From the NCBI GenBank assembly GCA_947561715.1, contig OX387198.1:16492001-16556000 (forward strand): a DNA stretch of 64,000 nucleotides. Direction: 5' to 3'. The stretch comes from Ascidia mentula (Eukaryota > Chordata > Ascidiacea > Phlebobranchia > Ascidiidae). Shown here in pieces: positions 12,443 to 23,562 of the stretch. Position 1 is the first letter of the stretch; every line of letters starts with the position of its first letter. Both the position numbers and the translations under genes were made by a program. The notes under the pieces are model-generated. The model did no database searches, was not told the DNA's origin, and was given only the letters and a program-made list of their open reading frames with translations.

Positions 12443-12644
12443 TAATTATATATTAAATTTCGCAAAACAATCTGTGGACAGCTCAGATGAATTTTTTGCG
12501 TAGGTGCTTAACTTTTTCTTTCTGTGTTTCCTTTTTGGCAGTTGGAGAAACTGATGATGCTTTTTTAGGCGAAATATATATTTCACATTACAAAATCCAT
12601 CTGAGCTGTCCACAGATTGCTTTGCGAAATTTAATATATAATTA
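12443..12644. mobile_element. MITE-like element, copy 1
   Basis: About 202 bp with terminal inverted repeats of about 54 bp (outer part TAATTATATATTAAATTTCG; inner GTGGACAGCTCAGATG). It has no coding capacity. It lies at the downstream edge of repeat X. Related copies are at 25480-25683 and, in the other orientation and incomplete, at 29655-29790. Confidence 0.65.
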
Positions 12645-13203
12645 ACCAAATTGGTTTTAGTTATTTGGAAATGTTGTGAAAGCTCGTGCCAAATTCTTTG
12701 CTCCCTTGGCAATGCGGATGACAAGAGGTTAAAAGAAAAAGGTACTTGCCACGTAGACCTACATACCAGGTACGAAATCGTAAATTCAGCAGGACTGACA
12801 CGTGAGCGCTCATTATACAAATAGTGTTTTGGTTTAAGTAATGACGAAACCCTTTGAGTTTTTAAGTGGGTGGTAATCACATAACCTCACATAAAGGCTA
12901 CTTTACATCGTTTGCCACTTTAATAATAACCGACATACAATTTTTATCAGTGTAATTTTTTTGGGAAATGGCAGCGAAACATTATACCACGTGTATTGGT
13001 ACCGCACAACAAAGAGCAAAATGTGGGCATTAAGTGGTTTCAAATCGGTAAATCTCCTTTGGTAAATTATTTTTTCTTGTAGGTCCTGGTTGATCATTTG
13101 CGTATGGCATGTATTTTACTGTAACTGAAAGTATAGGGGACTAAATGCAACACAACAACAAAAAAGATGAGGATTTGTATACGTTTCTTTCATGGCCCTT
13201 CTT
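12645..13203. other. Downstream flank of transporter copy 1
   Basis: No recognised exon. This is the region after the transporter stop codon, read on the minus strand, so it probably includes its 3' UTR. It has no counterpart in copy 2, where sequence jumps from the MITE directly to the TM10-TM11 exon. Confidence 0.35.
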
Positions 13204-14622
13204 CTAACACAACTTTTTAAAATAAGCTTGAATTTGGTCGACAGTTTTATCTTTTGTATCTGGCAAGTAAAAGAACTGAAACAGCAAAAAGAGAATTGAT
13301 GCTCCAATCCAAATTACCATCGCGTAAGCTCCAAGACCAACCTGAAAGACCACGTGATCGAAATTACTTTGGAAACGAATTAAGATACCTACTTTTTTGA
13401 TATAATCCGCGAAATACGATTAAAAACTTCAATAACTTGTACATGTTCTTGAAGCAGCAATAAAGTTTCTATTTTGAGCTGCGGGCAGGGCCACATGTTT
13501 CTCAGTAATGTCACTTCGGTGCACTTTTGAGGGGATTTTGTTTGCTGATTAGCCAACCAAGACCTCAATGATTCGATAGATTGGCGAAGGTTTCAACACT
13601 GACAAAGATAGCAAACTTTCATACATGTGCATTTTTCTACCCTAAGCGCATTTATTGTTTTGCAAAAGGTTGTTCTGTGAAAGTTTTCACGCAAATTCAA
13701 GCTGTTTGATTATCCACATCAACGTAATGCGATGAAATTCAGCAGTTGTGAGAAATACATGCAATTGGTTCTGATTTTGATGGATGAGAAATACAACAAT
13801 TTTCACAACAAAGTTTCTAAACCTTTATCGCTAAAATAATTTGTAATTGATTGGTCAACAGAAATGTGTTGCCCTTTGATTTTTGTGACTTGTTTGTTTT
13901 CATATCTCTAAATAAGGCGGGACAAAGCCGGTGGTCCAAGCCATGACCCATAATAGAGTTGACCCGAGGGCGATAACAGATGGTCTGGACGCTTCTGTGG
14001 TCAGTTCACCCAATAAAACCAACGATGTAAGCTGAATGCCAGCATAAAATCTACAGACAAGTTCCGGTCAAAATAAAAATCGGAAACTGAACCAGAGACA
14101 GAGTCTTACCCCATAAGATAAATGTCAATTGAAATCAAAGCAATATACGGCATGACGTATTGGAAAAGAAATTTAGCATCAGCTTCAATGTGATCCCGCC
14201 AAGAAAAGCTCCGGCAATCATCATCGACATTGTAAGTGAAAGTAAAGGCAACCAAACGTTTTCTGGCAGTAAAACGCCGGAGCGAGCCTGGAAATAACAA
14301 TTGTTTGATGAGTTTTTGTTGTAAATTATACTTACATGCAGTTGTATATCATTTTCAAAGTAACATGAACTTTTAACTTAAAAGTTTTAAGACTTTTTCA
14401 AAATGTTTGTTTTGGTAATGTGATATTCATGCTGATTGATCTTGGGCACATGCTTAAGCTAGTCATCCCTAAATTTAACAAAAACAAGCTTACTTGACAC
14501 GACGCATTGTAAACATTCCTTCAAACCGGAATTACAGGTCCCATCATTGTGTGATGCAACGCTAGATTGTAGAAAGATAGCGAACTGCTCATAAAAAGTG
14601 CCGGGTGGCCACCTACCGTCAT
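13204..14622 (-). pseudogene. SLC2A-like facilitative sugar transporter, copy 1, exons missing
   Basis: Minus-strand exons: 14494-14622 (ATG; YNLALHHTMMGPVIPVLRN and NASYQ, the TM1/extracellular loop), 14110-14287, 13906-14050 (TM10-TM11 with GE.TTEASRP) and 13204-13341 (TM12 and tail, YLPDTKDKTVDQI, matching the PETKG motif). The 14110-14287 exon is a fusion: the first part is TM2 (GVLLPENVWL), the second is the TM9 end (YIALISIDIYLMG), so the exons between, present in copy 2, are deleted and the frame is lost at the junction. The donor after TM11 reads ATATGA where copy 2 has GTATGA. SLC2A proteins carry hexoses or related solutes across the plasma membrane; this copy cannot make a full 12-TM protein. 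It is the only copy with a TM12 exon. Confidence 0.65.
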
Positions 14623-15483
14623 ATGTTACCTGTCGCAACCCATCACCTCCCAGTTCGACTGGCGATATACGGTGATATTTCGTGAGGAGATCACCTTTAA
14701 CATGGGCGCCCGACTTGTTGACCTTTATGGCTTTGTCGGTGCCCATGCCATTTTATTTCTGTTGTATATTGTTCACTATTTTACATTTTATTTTGTACGC
14801 TTGAGCAGTCGCGCTTGTATTTCAGATGTGTGATGCGCTGATTGGTTGAGTTGCTGGCGGGGGAAATAATCGTGTAGTGGTGAAAACAGACTGTTTGTTG
14901 AGCGCTGTGGTCTCGTATATGAAGACTTAAACGATGGAGTGCAGTATTATGTGGTGTAAACGTATCACCAACATTTTCAAAGCGTTTTTCATCATTTTTA
15001 GACTTTTAAATGTACTAGAGTCCGTTTTTAAAAAAAAGTAGACACCTTGACCGCGCGCTTTCAGGTCGTTGTGGTACACCGTCAGTGCAGGGTAACCTTG
15101 ACCTTTACCAAGTTGACGTTGGCGACTCTCTTTAAAATCGCAGTTCGGGTTGAGTAAACTGTTTGTTTAGACCCCTAATAACTCGCCAACTTTTTTTTTC
15201 CTAGAAATCAGAGCAAATGAAAGATGCTGAAGACTATATATTAGGGGTTTCATTGCAATGCTGCCACCATTTTCTGCATGCATTGCTTTACATAATATTT
15301 AATTTATCTACAGTCATTACATTTTTTGCAATAACATTGCAACAAAAATTAACATTGAAAAAATAAACCTCCATTTTTGTGCACAAATATGTAAAATAGT
15401 GCAAATACGTAAAGAACGATTAATAAAACCAGAGGAAGAATAGGTCATGTGTCTAAGCTGAGTTGCATGATGTTATGTTCACT
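14623..15483. other. 5' flank of transporter copy 1
   Basis: Nearly identical to 28694-29580 upstream of copy 2. On the minus strand an open frame from 14746 (MGTDKAIKVNKSG...) runs towards the first transporter exon but is in another frame, so it may be an upstream exon or only 5' UTR. No other gene is seen. Confidence 0.35.
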
Positions 15484-16108
15484 ATACATTTAAAAGCCCA
15501 ACATACTGGGCTCCGCATGTTTTGCACGAGGCCACATATATCCCATAGTCGCGGCATGTTAATCTCTGACGCAACATTATTGTGCCTTTGGGAGTACACA
15601 GGAAGGAAGTCGTTGGTACCATGGGCTCGTGGTTACCATGGTGCCCACACAGCGCACAGTGGCCAAAAAGGGCCGATTGGCAAGTGTCCAGAGGCTTGGC
15701 GTGATGGACAAGCTGCTTGTAATGACATACTTACTTAAACATCTTTTGTCCTCTCCGATAAACGATAGAAGCATTGGCCTGCAGGCTTAATTCCTTAGGC
15801 AAAAGACGCAGAATAGGAATGCTGTTGCCCAGATGAGTTTGTGCCTTGGAAACGAGTCTACCGACTTGTGGAAAAATCTAGTCGTCCAAGTGCTGGCTGT
15901 TGCCAACACAACGCAAGTCATCCTCACCGGAAGATATCGCAAGTCATCCTCACTGGATTTCACAGCTTTATCTTTCAGCCACAATAGGGCCTTTTTGTAG
16001 TCGCTATCCTTCACGTTTAAGCGCCGCATCCGTATGGCTTCAGAAAACACAATTGATTTAACAACATGGATCGGATGGTGAGAACGCCCATAAGAAAACA
16101 ACGGTCAA
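15484..16108 (-). mobile_element. Penelope-like element, family B copy 1 (fragment)
   Basis: The minus strand encodes an RT C-terminal motif (VFSEAIRMRRLN, like the F/YSQALRLRR motif of Penelope-type RTs) at about 16035-16060. Lower down lies the region preceding the GIY-YIG domain (around 15600-15760), in other frames. The GIY-YIG domain itself is cut at the left edge, where the sequence joins the transporter flank at GCCC. It is oriented opposite to the family A piece that follows. Degenerate. Confidence 0.55.
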
Positions 16109-16354
16109 CTGACGTGGGCTTAGTGTAATTGGTGGTTTTGAAGCCCGCCAGTGAGACGGTGTCGATGATGTGGGAAACATCGAGAAATTCAAAACCAGTG
16201 CATGGCTTAGCAGTTGTGGCTTGGCGGGAAAGTTACTTCCAAGCCTGCGTTACAAAAGCATTCCACCAACATATGTTGTATAGCATTAGTGGTTTTAACA
16301 TCAAGCGACACCCATTTAATGTCATCACTAAACCTTTTAAATATGTACGCAAGA

Positions 16355-16535
16355 TTTCCTGTAACCATTCTTCACCCTTGTTTCCCATGTTTGGCCGTTT
16401 GAACGGTGATTGATTAATGTCCAGCTGTGTTTTAGCTGTTGCGCCCCTTTGTACTTTTTCGTTGCTAAATTACTTGCCCTTGGGTTTGCTACAGTGTTTG
16501 TTTTATGCTCTGAAGAAGTCTAGTCGTTGGTACAG
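16355..16535 (+). mobile_element. Penelope-like element, family A copy 2 (3' end only)
   Basis: Only the last GIY-YIG residues (CNHSS..FPMFGRL) and the shared 3' tail with CTGAAGAAGTCTAGTCG are present. It abuts family B copy 1 head-on. The same head-on arrangement occurs at 30866-31830, so it arose before the segmental duplication. Confidence 0.55.
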
Positions 16536-17637
16536 GCGAAATCCGCACATATTTTCATGGCGCTTTCCACGTTAAACTTTAACATGGTTGCGCAACCAAT
16601 TATTTTTTCACTATTAACGAAATGTATATTAGTGACAAATAAGGATTTTTCAACTGAAAAACCTCGGTCAATGTTTTGCTCATGGCGTAACACATTGGGC
16701 TCGCCTGTATGAGTGCTGATGGATTAACAATTTCCTGGCCAGCAAAGTTTATTTAACAACCCATGCAAACGCGTGACGTCACATCTTGTAATTGCTTTTT
16801 CCTTCAATGACGTTTCAATGTCGTTTACCTTCAATAAAAAAATTAAATATATGAGATCTTCCCCACAATCACAGTTTATTCCATACCAGATTATTGTGGT
16901 ATTCTGGCTTACATACAGATGACTTTCCCGGAATCGCTCACGAAAAACATTCGACTCGTACAGTTTTCGAGTGTACTTTTAATTCAGTTTTGTGGATAAA
17001 CTGAGTTGAATTTGTGTAAGTGTAATCAATATATCAATCACAAAATAATTAATATGACACTTCAAATTTTATCAAAGTTGCTTTGTTTCCTGTTTGTTTG
17101 CATGTCGTTTTTTCGCAAAGCAAAATAAAACAACGAAGAAACAAATTACTGTCATCGCTGACAAATCAAATAAATTACTAAACAGCAAAAAACAGTTCAG
17201 TATTTGTGCATACATTACTGCGCAACATAATCAGACACGATTGATAATTTCTTGTCCAGCACAGCAGCAATGATTGTGGGCAAACAGAACGTCAAACTGT
17301 GTGAAAACGGTTCACGATACTGGGTGAACGAAAGGAAATCAGCTGTAAGTAACAAACGTGTTAAACAGAATACAATTTACTTGGTTCATGAGGCAACACA
17401 GAATTCTGAAAACCACCCATAAATATTTTCAATTTGCGAGATATGTGAGATTAATCTACATTTAACTGCGTGTTATATTGTTTTGTGCTCAAACAACAAT
17501 AGTTATTGCAGTTTTGTACAGAAAAGACGACCAACCTTTTAAAAAACTTAGATATTATTGTGGTTTCTGAAACAAAAAAGACAGACAAAACAATCAACCA
17601 AAAAGGAACCCAAAAAAGCAGCAAAATATTCATACAG
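16536..17637 (+). promoter_or_regulatory. Upstream region, leader exon and 5' intron of zinc-finger gene 2
   Basis: The leader exon ends at 17344 before GTAAGT; the acceptor ATACAG ends at 17637 (293-bp intron). In this copy the leader holds an AUG at 17270. Spliced to the next exon it gives a 35-codon upstream reading frame (starting MIVGKQNVKL) that stops two bases before the main ATG at 17673. Such a uORF would be expected to lower or condition translation of the zinc-finger frame. Confidence 0.5.
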
Positions 17638-17672
17638 GGTTTGTGTATAGTTGTTGCGCCAAACAGTTAGTC

Positions 17673-18740
17673 ATGAAACGTGATCAAGACGAAAGAGTAC
17701 GGACACAAGGAGGAAAAAAACATTTCAAATGCACAATTTGCGAAAAATGTTTCAAAATTGCTACGGAAGTCAAAATCCACAGACGAACTCATACTGGGGA
17801 AAAACCTTATAAGTGCACAATTTGCGAAAAAGTATTCACTCAAAAAGGAAATCTAAGCGCTCATCTTCAAATTCATACTGGAAAAAAGCCTTTTCGTTGC
17901 GATATTTGCAAAAAATTTTTTCGAACAAAGTCTGACGTCAAAACCCATAGACGATCACATACTGGAGAGAAACCATACAAGTGCACATTTTGTTCAAAAG
18001 AATTTAGCATTGCAGCCAACCAAAACAGGCATGAACGAATTCACACTGGAGAGAAGTCGTTTCGGTGCGATGTTTGCGAAAAATGTTTCAGAACTTCTAC
18101 GGAAGTCAAAATCCACAGACGAACTCATACTGGGGAAAAACCTTATAAGTGCACAATTTGCGAAAAAGTATTCACTCAAAAAGGAAATCTAAGCGCTCAT
18201 CTTCAAATTCATACTGGAAAAAAGCCTTTTCGTTGCGATATTTGCGAAAAATTTTTTCGAACAAAGTCTGACGTCAAAACCCATAGACGATCACATACTG
18301 GAGAGAAACCATACAAGTGCACATTTTGTTCAAAAGAATTTAGCATTGCAGCCAACCAAAACAGGCATGAACGAATTCACACTGGAGAGAAGTCGTTTCG
18401 GTGCGATGTTTGCGAAAAATGTTTCAGAACTTCTACGGAAGTCAAAATCCACAGACGAACTCATACTGGGGAAAAACCTTATAAGTGCACGATTTGCGAA
18501 AAAGTATTCACTCAAAAAGGAAATCTAAGCGCTCATCTTCAAATTCATACTGGAAAAAAGCCTTTTCGTTGCGATATTTGCGAAAAATTTTTTAGAACAA
18601 AGTCTGACGTCAAAACCCATAGACGATCACATACTGGAGAGAAACCATACAAGTGCACATTTTGTTCAAAACTGTTTAGCATTATAAGCAATCGAAACAG
18701 GCACCTCCTTATTCACACTAAAAGGAAGTCGTTGAAATAA
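17673..18740 (+). CDS. C2H2 zinc-finger protein 2 (12 fingers, three 4-finger modules)
   Basis: The ATG (MKRDQDERVRTQ) opens a 355-residue single-exon frame with twelve C2H2 fingers and the KRKSLK tail. Fingers repeat in blocks of four: [ATEVKIH or STEVKIH][TQKGNLSAH][RTKSDVKTH][SIAANQNRH], with the last block ending in SIISNRNRH. Blocks two and three are almost identical at DNA level with a 336-bp period (4 x 84), so the array grew by tandem copying of a whole module. All C2H2 ligands look intact, and linkers are HTGEKPYKC or HTGKKPFRC. No accessory domain. It is presumably a nuclear DNA-binding protein; the internal repeat implies a repeated or elongated recognition site. An AATAAA signal lies at 18824-18829. 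Confidence 0.82.
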   Translation: MKRDQDERVRTQGGKKHFKCTICEKCFKIATEVKIHRRTHTGEKPYKCTICEKVFTQKGNLSAHLQIHTGKKPFRCDICKKFFRTKSDVKTHRRSHTGEKPYKCTFCSKEFSIAANQNRHERIHTGEKSFRCDVCEKCFRTSTEVKIHRRTHTGEKPYKCTICEKVFTQKGNLSAHLQIHTGKKPFRCDICEKFFRTKSDVKTHRRSHTGEKPYKCTFCSKEFSIAANQNRHERIHTGEKSFRCDVCEKCFRTSTEVKIHRRTHTGEKPYKCTICEKVFTQKGNLSAHLQIHTGKKPFRCDICEKFFRTKSDVKTHRRSHTGEKPYKCTFCSKLFSIISNRNRHLLIHTKRKSLK

Positions 18741-18959
18741 ATTAAATTGTCAGGAATCCTGAAGATTGAGCAAACAGATTTGATCACGAACGCAGTCGTC
18801 TCCATTACTTTCTTATCCACACAAATAAAATGTCTAAATTTGTGTAAAAGTGCATTTTTACATTTAGCTCTAATAACACTTGTCTTGTTTTCACCATGTT
18901 CCATACGATTATTTCTGATTAATAATTACTAACGCATTAGCGTCAAGTATCGTTCAATG

Positions 18960-20005
18960 TCGTTAGTCAGTTTACGTCAACTCCGACAGATGTTGCGCTC
19001 AGGATCACCCAAGACAAATTACAAAAATACACAACACTGCATGAACTCCCGATAGACAAGGTCACAGGGTATCGTAATCATGTCGAACCATTTCGAATCC
19101 ACAATTTAAGTTTAGAGAAACACAACAAGACCAGCATTTATCATTCTTGGACGTAAATGTCACTGCACAACCACACAGGAAACTCACCACCTCAATTTGT
19201 TCAAGCCTGCACACACAAACCGCTAGCTACAATACACCTCATATCATCCGAAACATCATAAACACACCGTGACCGGAACCTTATATAACAGAACGTATTG
19301 GCGATCAACGCAATCGAAGGGTTCAACGCAAACACATTCGGAACGTTTTAAAAATAAACAAGTTCCACACTAACCTAAATCTCACACCCCACATACACAA
19401 CATACCCACATAAACACACACAGCATTCACTAACATACCATATGTACAAGGAGTTTGTGAGCGGAAATTAAGAATACGTAACGCCACTGAAGCAAAAGTG
19501 GCCGCGAAACCGTTGTGTACTTGCTTCCCAACCAAATACTGTAATTCCATGCTCAAATTACCGGCGTGGTTCACCTTGACGTGATTGCAACACAGTTTAC
19601 ATTGGCCAGACTAAACGTATTTTGACGTCCCGTATAAAGCAGCCGTAGGCAATATGGAACCCAATAAATCTGCTCTATATGCCAACATGCTTGAAACTGA
19701 CCACCGTATTAATTGGAAGGAAGCAAAAGAATTGAAACAAGAAACAATTCTGGTAAAACGGTTGGTCATGGAAAATTATTTTATTAATTCGCTTCCTAAT
19801 GTGTTAAATCGTATTGATAGAAAAATACTTTCGCCCGTGTTCCGCAATTTTGTCTGTAATCATTCTTGACTCTTGTTTCCCATGTTTGGCCGTTTGACCC
19901 GTGATTGTTGTTGTCCATCAGCTGTTGCGCCCCTTTGTACTTTTTCGTCGCTAAATTACTTGCCCTTGTGTTCGTTTTGTTCTTTGAAGAACCTTAGTCG
20001 TTCGC
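18960..20005 (+). mobile_element. Penelope-like element, family A copy 3
   Basis: It contains RT pieces (ALRITQDKLQKY near 18998; later the FLDVNVTAQ region near 19148), the region homologous to YLQY..HHPKH, and the GIY-YIG part (NTVYIGQTKRILTSRI at about 19590; ETDHRINWKEAKEL at 19690). The shared 3' tail (GAAGAACCTTAGTCG) ends near 20005. Several frame changes; the YVDD part is not seen. Dead copy lying in the gap between zinc-finger genes 2 and 3. Confidence 0.6.
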
Positions 20006-21266
20006 ACAGGCGAAACGTCAGGAAATACAGTATTTTTAACAAATGTATATATTTCTTGTTTTTCATCAGAAAACGTCAGATTTGTATTTCACAAAAAAAT
20101 GCTTAAAACTACAGCAAAATGTCTTTATTATTTTGCTCAGGTTGAGAACCTACGTAATAGATAGTAATAGACCCACGTAATAGATAAGGCTCTTTACATG
20201 GGCGTAAGCCCCTTTACATAGACAGATCAATTTTATTCTAAGAAAAAATCCGCACATATTTACATGGCGCTCACTATGTTAAACTTCTACATGGTAACGC
20301 AACCAATTGTTTTTTCAATGTTAACGAAAAGTATATGAAATAAGGATTTTTCAACTCCAAAACGTTGGTCAATGTTTTGCTCATGACGTAACACATTGGG
20401 ATCGCCTGTACCAGTGCTGATGGAATAACAATTTCCTGGCCAGCAAAGTTTATTTAGCAGCCCATGCAAAAACGTGACGTCATATCTTGTAATTGCTCTT
20501 TACTTCAATGACGTTTTAATGTCGTTTAACTACAATAAAAAAAGAAATAGTTGAGATCTTCCCCACAAATATTCTATGCCTAATTATTGTGGTATTCTGG
20601 CTTACATACAAATAACTTTCCCGGTATCGCTCACGAACAATATTCGACTCATAGAGTTTTCGAGTGTACTTTTAATTTAGTTTTGCGGATAAACTGAGTT
20701 GAATTTGTGGAAGTTTAATCAATATAACAATAACAAGGTAATAAATATGATAATTTGACTTTTAACCGAAAAAAGCAACAAAAAACATCGAAGACTCAAA
20801 TTACTGTCATCGCTTAAATAAGGGTCAAGTAATATTATGTTGACATTGCTATTCGAGTCAAACCTAGGTCATTATTATATCATGCCTTGCATATTTAACC
20901 GTAACAAGTGGCACACATTTGCTGACAGATTGATAATTTCCTGTCCAACACAGCAGCAACGATTGTAGGAAAACAGTACGTCAAACTGTGTGAAAAGAGT
21001 TCACTCAACTGCGTGAACGAAAGGAAATCAGCTGTAAGTAACAAACTTGTTGAACAGAATAAAATTTACTTGGTTTCTGAGGCAACACAGAATTTCTACA
21101 AGGAAACCACTTGTAAATATTTGCGAGATACAACAGTTATTACAGTTTTGTTCAGAAAAGACGACCAACCTAATAAAAAACTTATATGTTTTTGTGGTTT
21201 CTGGCACAAGGGAGACAAAAGAATAAATCAAAAAGAAACCAGAAGAGCAGCAGAATATTCATACAG
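20006..21266 (+). promoter_or_regulatory. Upstream region, leader exon and 5' intron of zinc-finger gene 3
   Basis: A stretch at about 20020-20230 has no counterpart in other units. From about 20235 the conserved upstream module follows. The leader donor GTAAGT is at 21034 and the acceptor ATACAG ends at 21266, giving a shorter intron (233 bp) than in the other copies. No AUG in the leader. Confidence 0.45.
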
Positions 21267-21301
21267 GATTTGTGTATAATTGTTGCACCAAACAGTTAGT
21301 C

Positions 21302-22201
21302 ATGAAAAGTGATCAAGACGAAAGAGTACAGACACAAAGAGGAGAAAAACATTTCAAATGCACAATTTGCGAAAAATGTTTCAAAACTGCTACGAAAGTC
21401 AAAATCCACAGTCGGTCTCATACTGGAGAAAAACCTTACAAGTGCAAATTTTGTTCAAAAGGATTCAGCAATATATCTAATCGAAACCGGCACCTTCTGA
21501 TTCATACTGGAAAAAAACCTTTTCGGTGCACAATTTGCGAAAAATGTTTCAGAACTTCTACGGAAATCAAAATCCACAGACGAACTCATACTGGAGAAAA
21601 ACCCTACAAGTGTACAGTTTGCGAAAAATGTTTCAAAACTGCTTCGGAAGTCAAAATCCACAGTCGAACTCATACTGGAGAAAAACGCTACAAGTGCACA
21701 GTTTGCGAAAAATGTTTCAGAACTGCTTCGGCAGTCAAAATCCACAATCGAACTCATACTGGAGAAAAACCTTACAAATGCACAATTTGCGAAAAAAGTT
21801 TCAGAACTGCTTCGGAAGTCAAAATCCACAGTCGAACACATACTGGAGAAAAACCCTACAAATGCACAGTTTGCGAAAAATTTTTCAGAACTGCTACGGC
21901 AGTCAAAATCCACAGTCGAATTCATACTGGAGAAAAACCTTACAAATGCACAATTTGCGATAAATCATTCGCTCGAAACGGAAATCTAAGCACTCATCTT
22001 CGAATTCATTCTGCAGAGAAGCCTTTTAGGTGCGACATTTGTGAAAAATATTTTAGAACAAAGTCTGAGGTCAAAATCCATAGACGAACTCATACTGGAG
22101 AGAAACCATACAAGTGCACATTTTGTCCAAAACTGTTGAGCAGTACGAGCAATCGAAACAGGCACCTCCTTATTCACACTAAAAGGAAGTCGTTGAAATA
22201 A
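21302..22201 (+). CDS. C2H2 zinc-finger protein 3 (10 fingers)
   Basis: The ATG (MKSDQDERVQTQ) opens a 299-residue single-exon frame with ten C2H2 fingers and the KRKSLK tail. Fingers 4-7 (KTASEVKIH, RTASAVKIH, RTASEVKIH, RTATAVKIH) are close variants of each other, a sign of single-finger duplication, unlike the four-finger modules of gene 2. Finger 8 is of the ARNGNLSTH type. Finger 10 has Leu in place of the conserved Phe in the hydrophobic core (KLLSSTSNRNRH); its zinc ligands are intact. Presumed nuclear DNA-binding protein; no other domain seen. Confidence 0.8.
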   Translation: MKSDQDERVQTQRGEKHFKCTICEKCFKTATKVKIHSRSHTGEKPYKCKFCSKGFSNISNRNRHLLIHTGKKPFRCTICEKCFRTSTEIKIHRRTHTGEKPYKCTVCEKCFKTASEVKIHSRTHTGEKRYKCTVCEKCFRTASAVKIHNRTHTGEKPYKCTICEKSFRTASEVKIHSRTHTGEKPYKCTVCEKFFRTATAVKIHSRIHTGEKPYKCTICDKSFARNGNLSTHLRIHSAEKPFRCDICEKYFRTKSEVKIHRRTHTGEKPYKCTFCPKLLSSTSNRNRHLLIHTKRKSLK

Positions 22202-22429
22202 ATTAAATTGTCAGGAATCCTGAAGTTCGTACAAACAGATTTGATCACGAACGCAGTCGTCTCCATTACTTTCTTATCCACATAAAGAAGATGTCTAAAT
22301 TTGTGTAAAAGTGTATTTTTACGTTTAGCTCTAATAACACTTGTTTTGTTTTCACCATTTTCCGTACGATTATTTCGAATTAATAATTACTAACGCACGA
22401 TTGTCAAGTATCGTTTATGACGTTAGTCA
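22202..22429. other. 3' flank of zinc-finger gene 3
   Basis: Closely matches the 3' flank of zinc-finger gene 2 (18741-18960), with the shared CAGTCGTCTCCATTACTTTC. It runs directly into Penelope-like copy 4. No gene. Confidence 0.45.
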
Positions 22430-23562
22430 GTTCACGTTTATTTCGACCAATTTTGCGCTCAGAATCGCCTAAGACAAATTACAATAAGACACAACACTGC
22501 ATGAACTCACTAAGCTTATGTTATCAAACATTAAATATACATTACAAGTGTGTTGAGACTCGACGTCTTCACATCTTGAAACAACATTTACCAACAATTG
22601 TTTGGCACTCCTGTGTGCTCTAGGTCGATGACACGTCCGTTGTCATGGTGAAAGACGATGTCACAGGGTATCATAATCATGTCGAACCATTTCGAACCCA
22701 CAATTAAGTTTAGAGAAACACAACAAGATTTATCATTCTTGGACGTAAATGTCACTGCACAACCGCACGGGAAATTTACCTCCTCAATTTTTTCAAGCCT
22801 ACACACAAACCGCTACCTACAATACACCTCACACCATCCGAAACATCAAAAACACACTGTGGCCAGAACCTTATATAAAAAAACGATTACACATATTGCC
22901 GATCCACAAATTCGGAGGGTTGAACGCAAACACATTCGCAACGTCTTGAAACTAAACAAGTTCCACACTAACCTAAATCTTAAACCCCACATACACAACA
23001 TGCCCACATTAACATACACAGCATTCACTAACATACCATATGTACAAAGAGTTTTTGAGCGGATTTCAAAAATAACTAACCCCACTGAAGTAAAAGTGGC
23101 GACGAAACCGTTATGTACTTTACAAAACATGCTTCCCAAACCAAAAGACTGTGATTCCATGCCTTAAATGACGGGCGGTTTGCTAAATTCCTTACATTGA
23201 TTGCAACACAGTTTACATTGTCCAGACTAAATGTATTTGGACGTACCGTATTAAGCAGCCGTAGGCAATATGGAACCCAATAAATTTGCTCTATGTGCCC
23301 ACATACTTAAAACTGACCACCGTATCAATTGGAAGGAAGCAAAAGAATTGAAACAAGAAACAATTCTGGCAAAACGGTTGGTCGTGGAAAATTATTTTAA
23401 TAATTCGCTTCCTAATGTGTTAAATCGTATTGATAGAAAAGTACTTTCGCCCGTGTTCCGCAATTTTGCCTGCAACCATTCTTGACTCTTGTTTCCCATG
23501 TTTGGCCGTTTGACCCGTGATCGATGTTGTCCAGTTGTGTTTTAGCTGTTGCGCCTCTTTTT
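22430..23562 (+). mobile_element. Penelope-like element, family A copy 4 (best preserved)
   Basis: This copy keeps the longest open RT stretch: VDDTSVVMVKDDV near 22625, then DLSFLDVNVTAQPHGKF and NRYLQYTSHHPKHQ in one frame at 22658-23167. It also has the GIY-YIG C-terminal part with ALCAHILKTDHRINWKEAKE at about 23288-23345. The RT LPFLDV-like and RYLxYxSxHP motifs are typical of Penelope-like elements. The 3' tail is cut at about 23562, where sequence switches to the zinc-finger upstream module. Broken in several places, 5' incomplete. Confidence 0.65.

Noticed and set aside
12446-12880. 144-residue minus-strand frame
   Set aside because: It runs across the inverted ends of a MITE and is not conserved in the duplicate at 25480.
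14459-14746. 95-residue minus-strand frame as a separate gene
   Set aside because: It overlaps the first transporter exon in another frame; at most its upstream part could be a 5' exon of that gene.
21455-21925. Minus-strand protein rich in FFANCA and STVDFDFRSS repeats
   Set aside because: It is the antisense shadow of the zinc-finger array and appears opposite every finger gene.
17673-22201. CRISPR-like or satellite array with 84-bp period
   Set aside because: The periodicity is that of C2H2 fingers (28 codons); repeats are coding, in frame and divergent at the contact residues.
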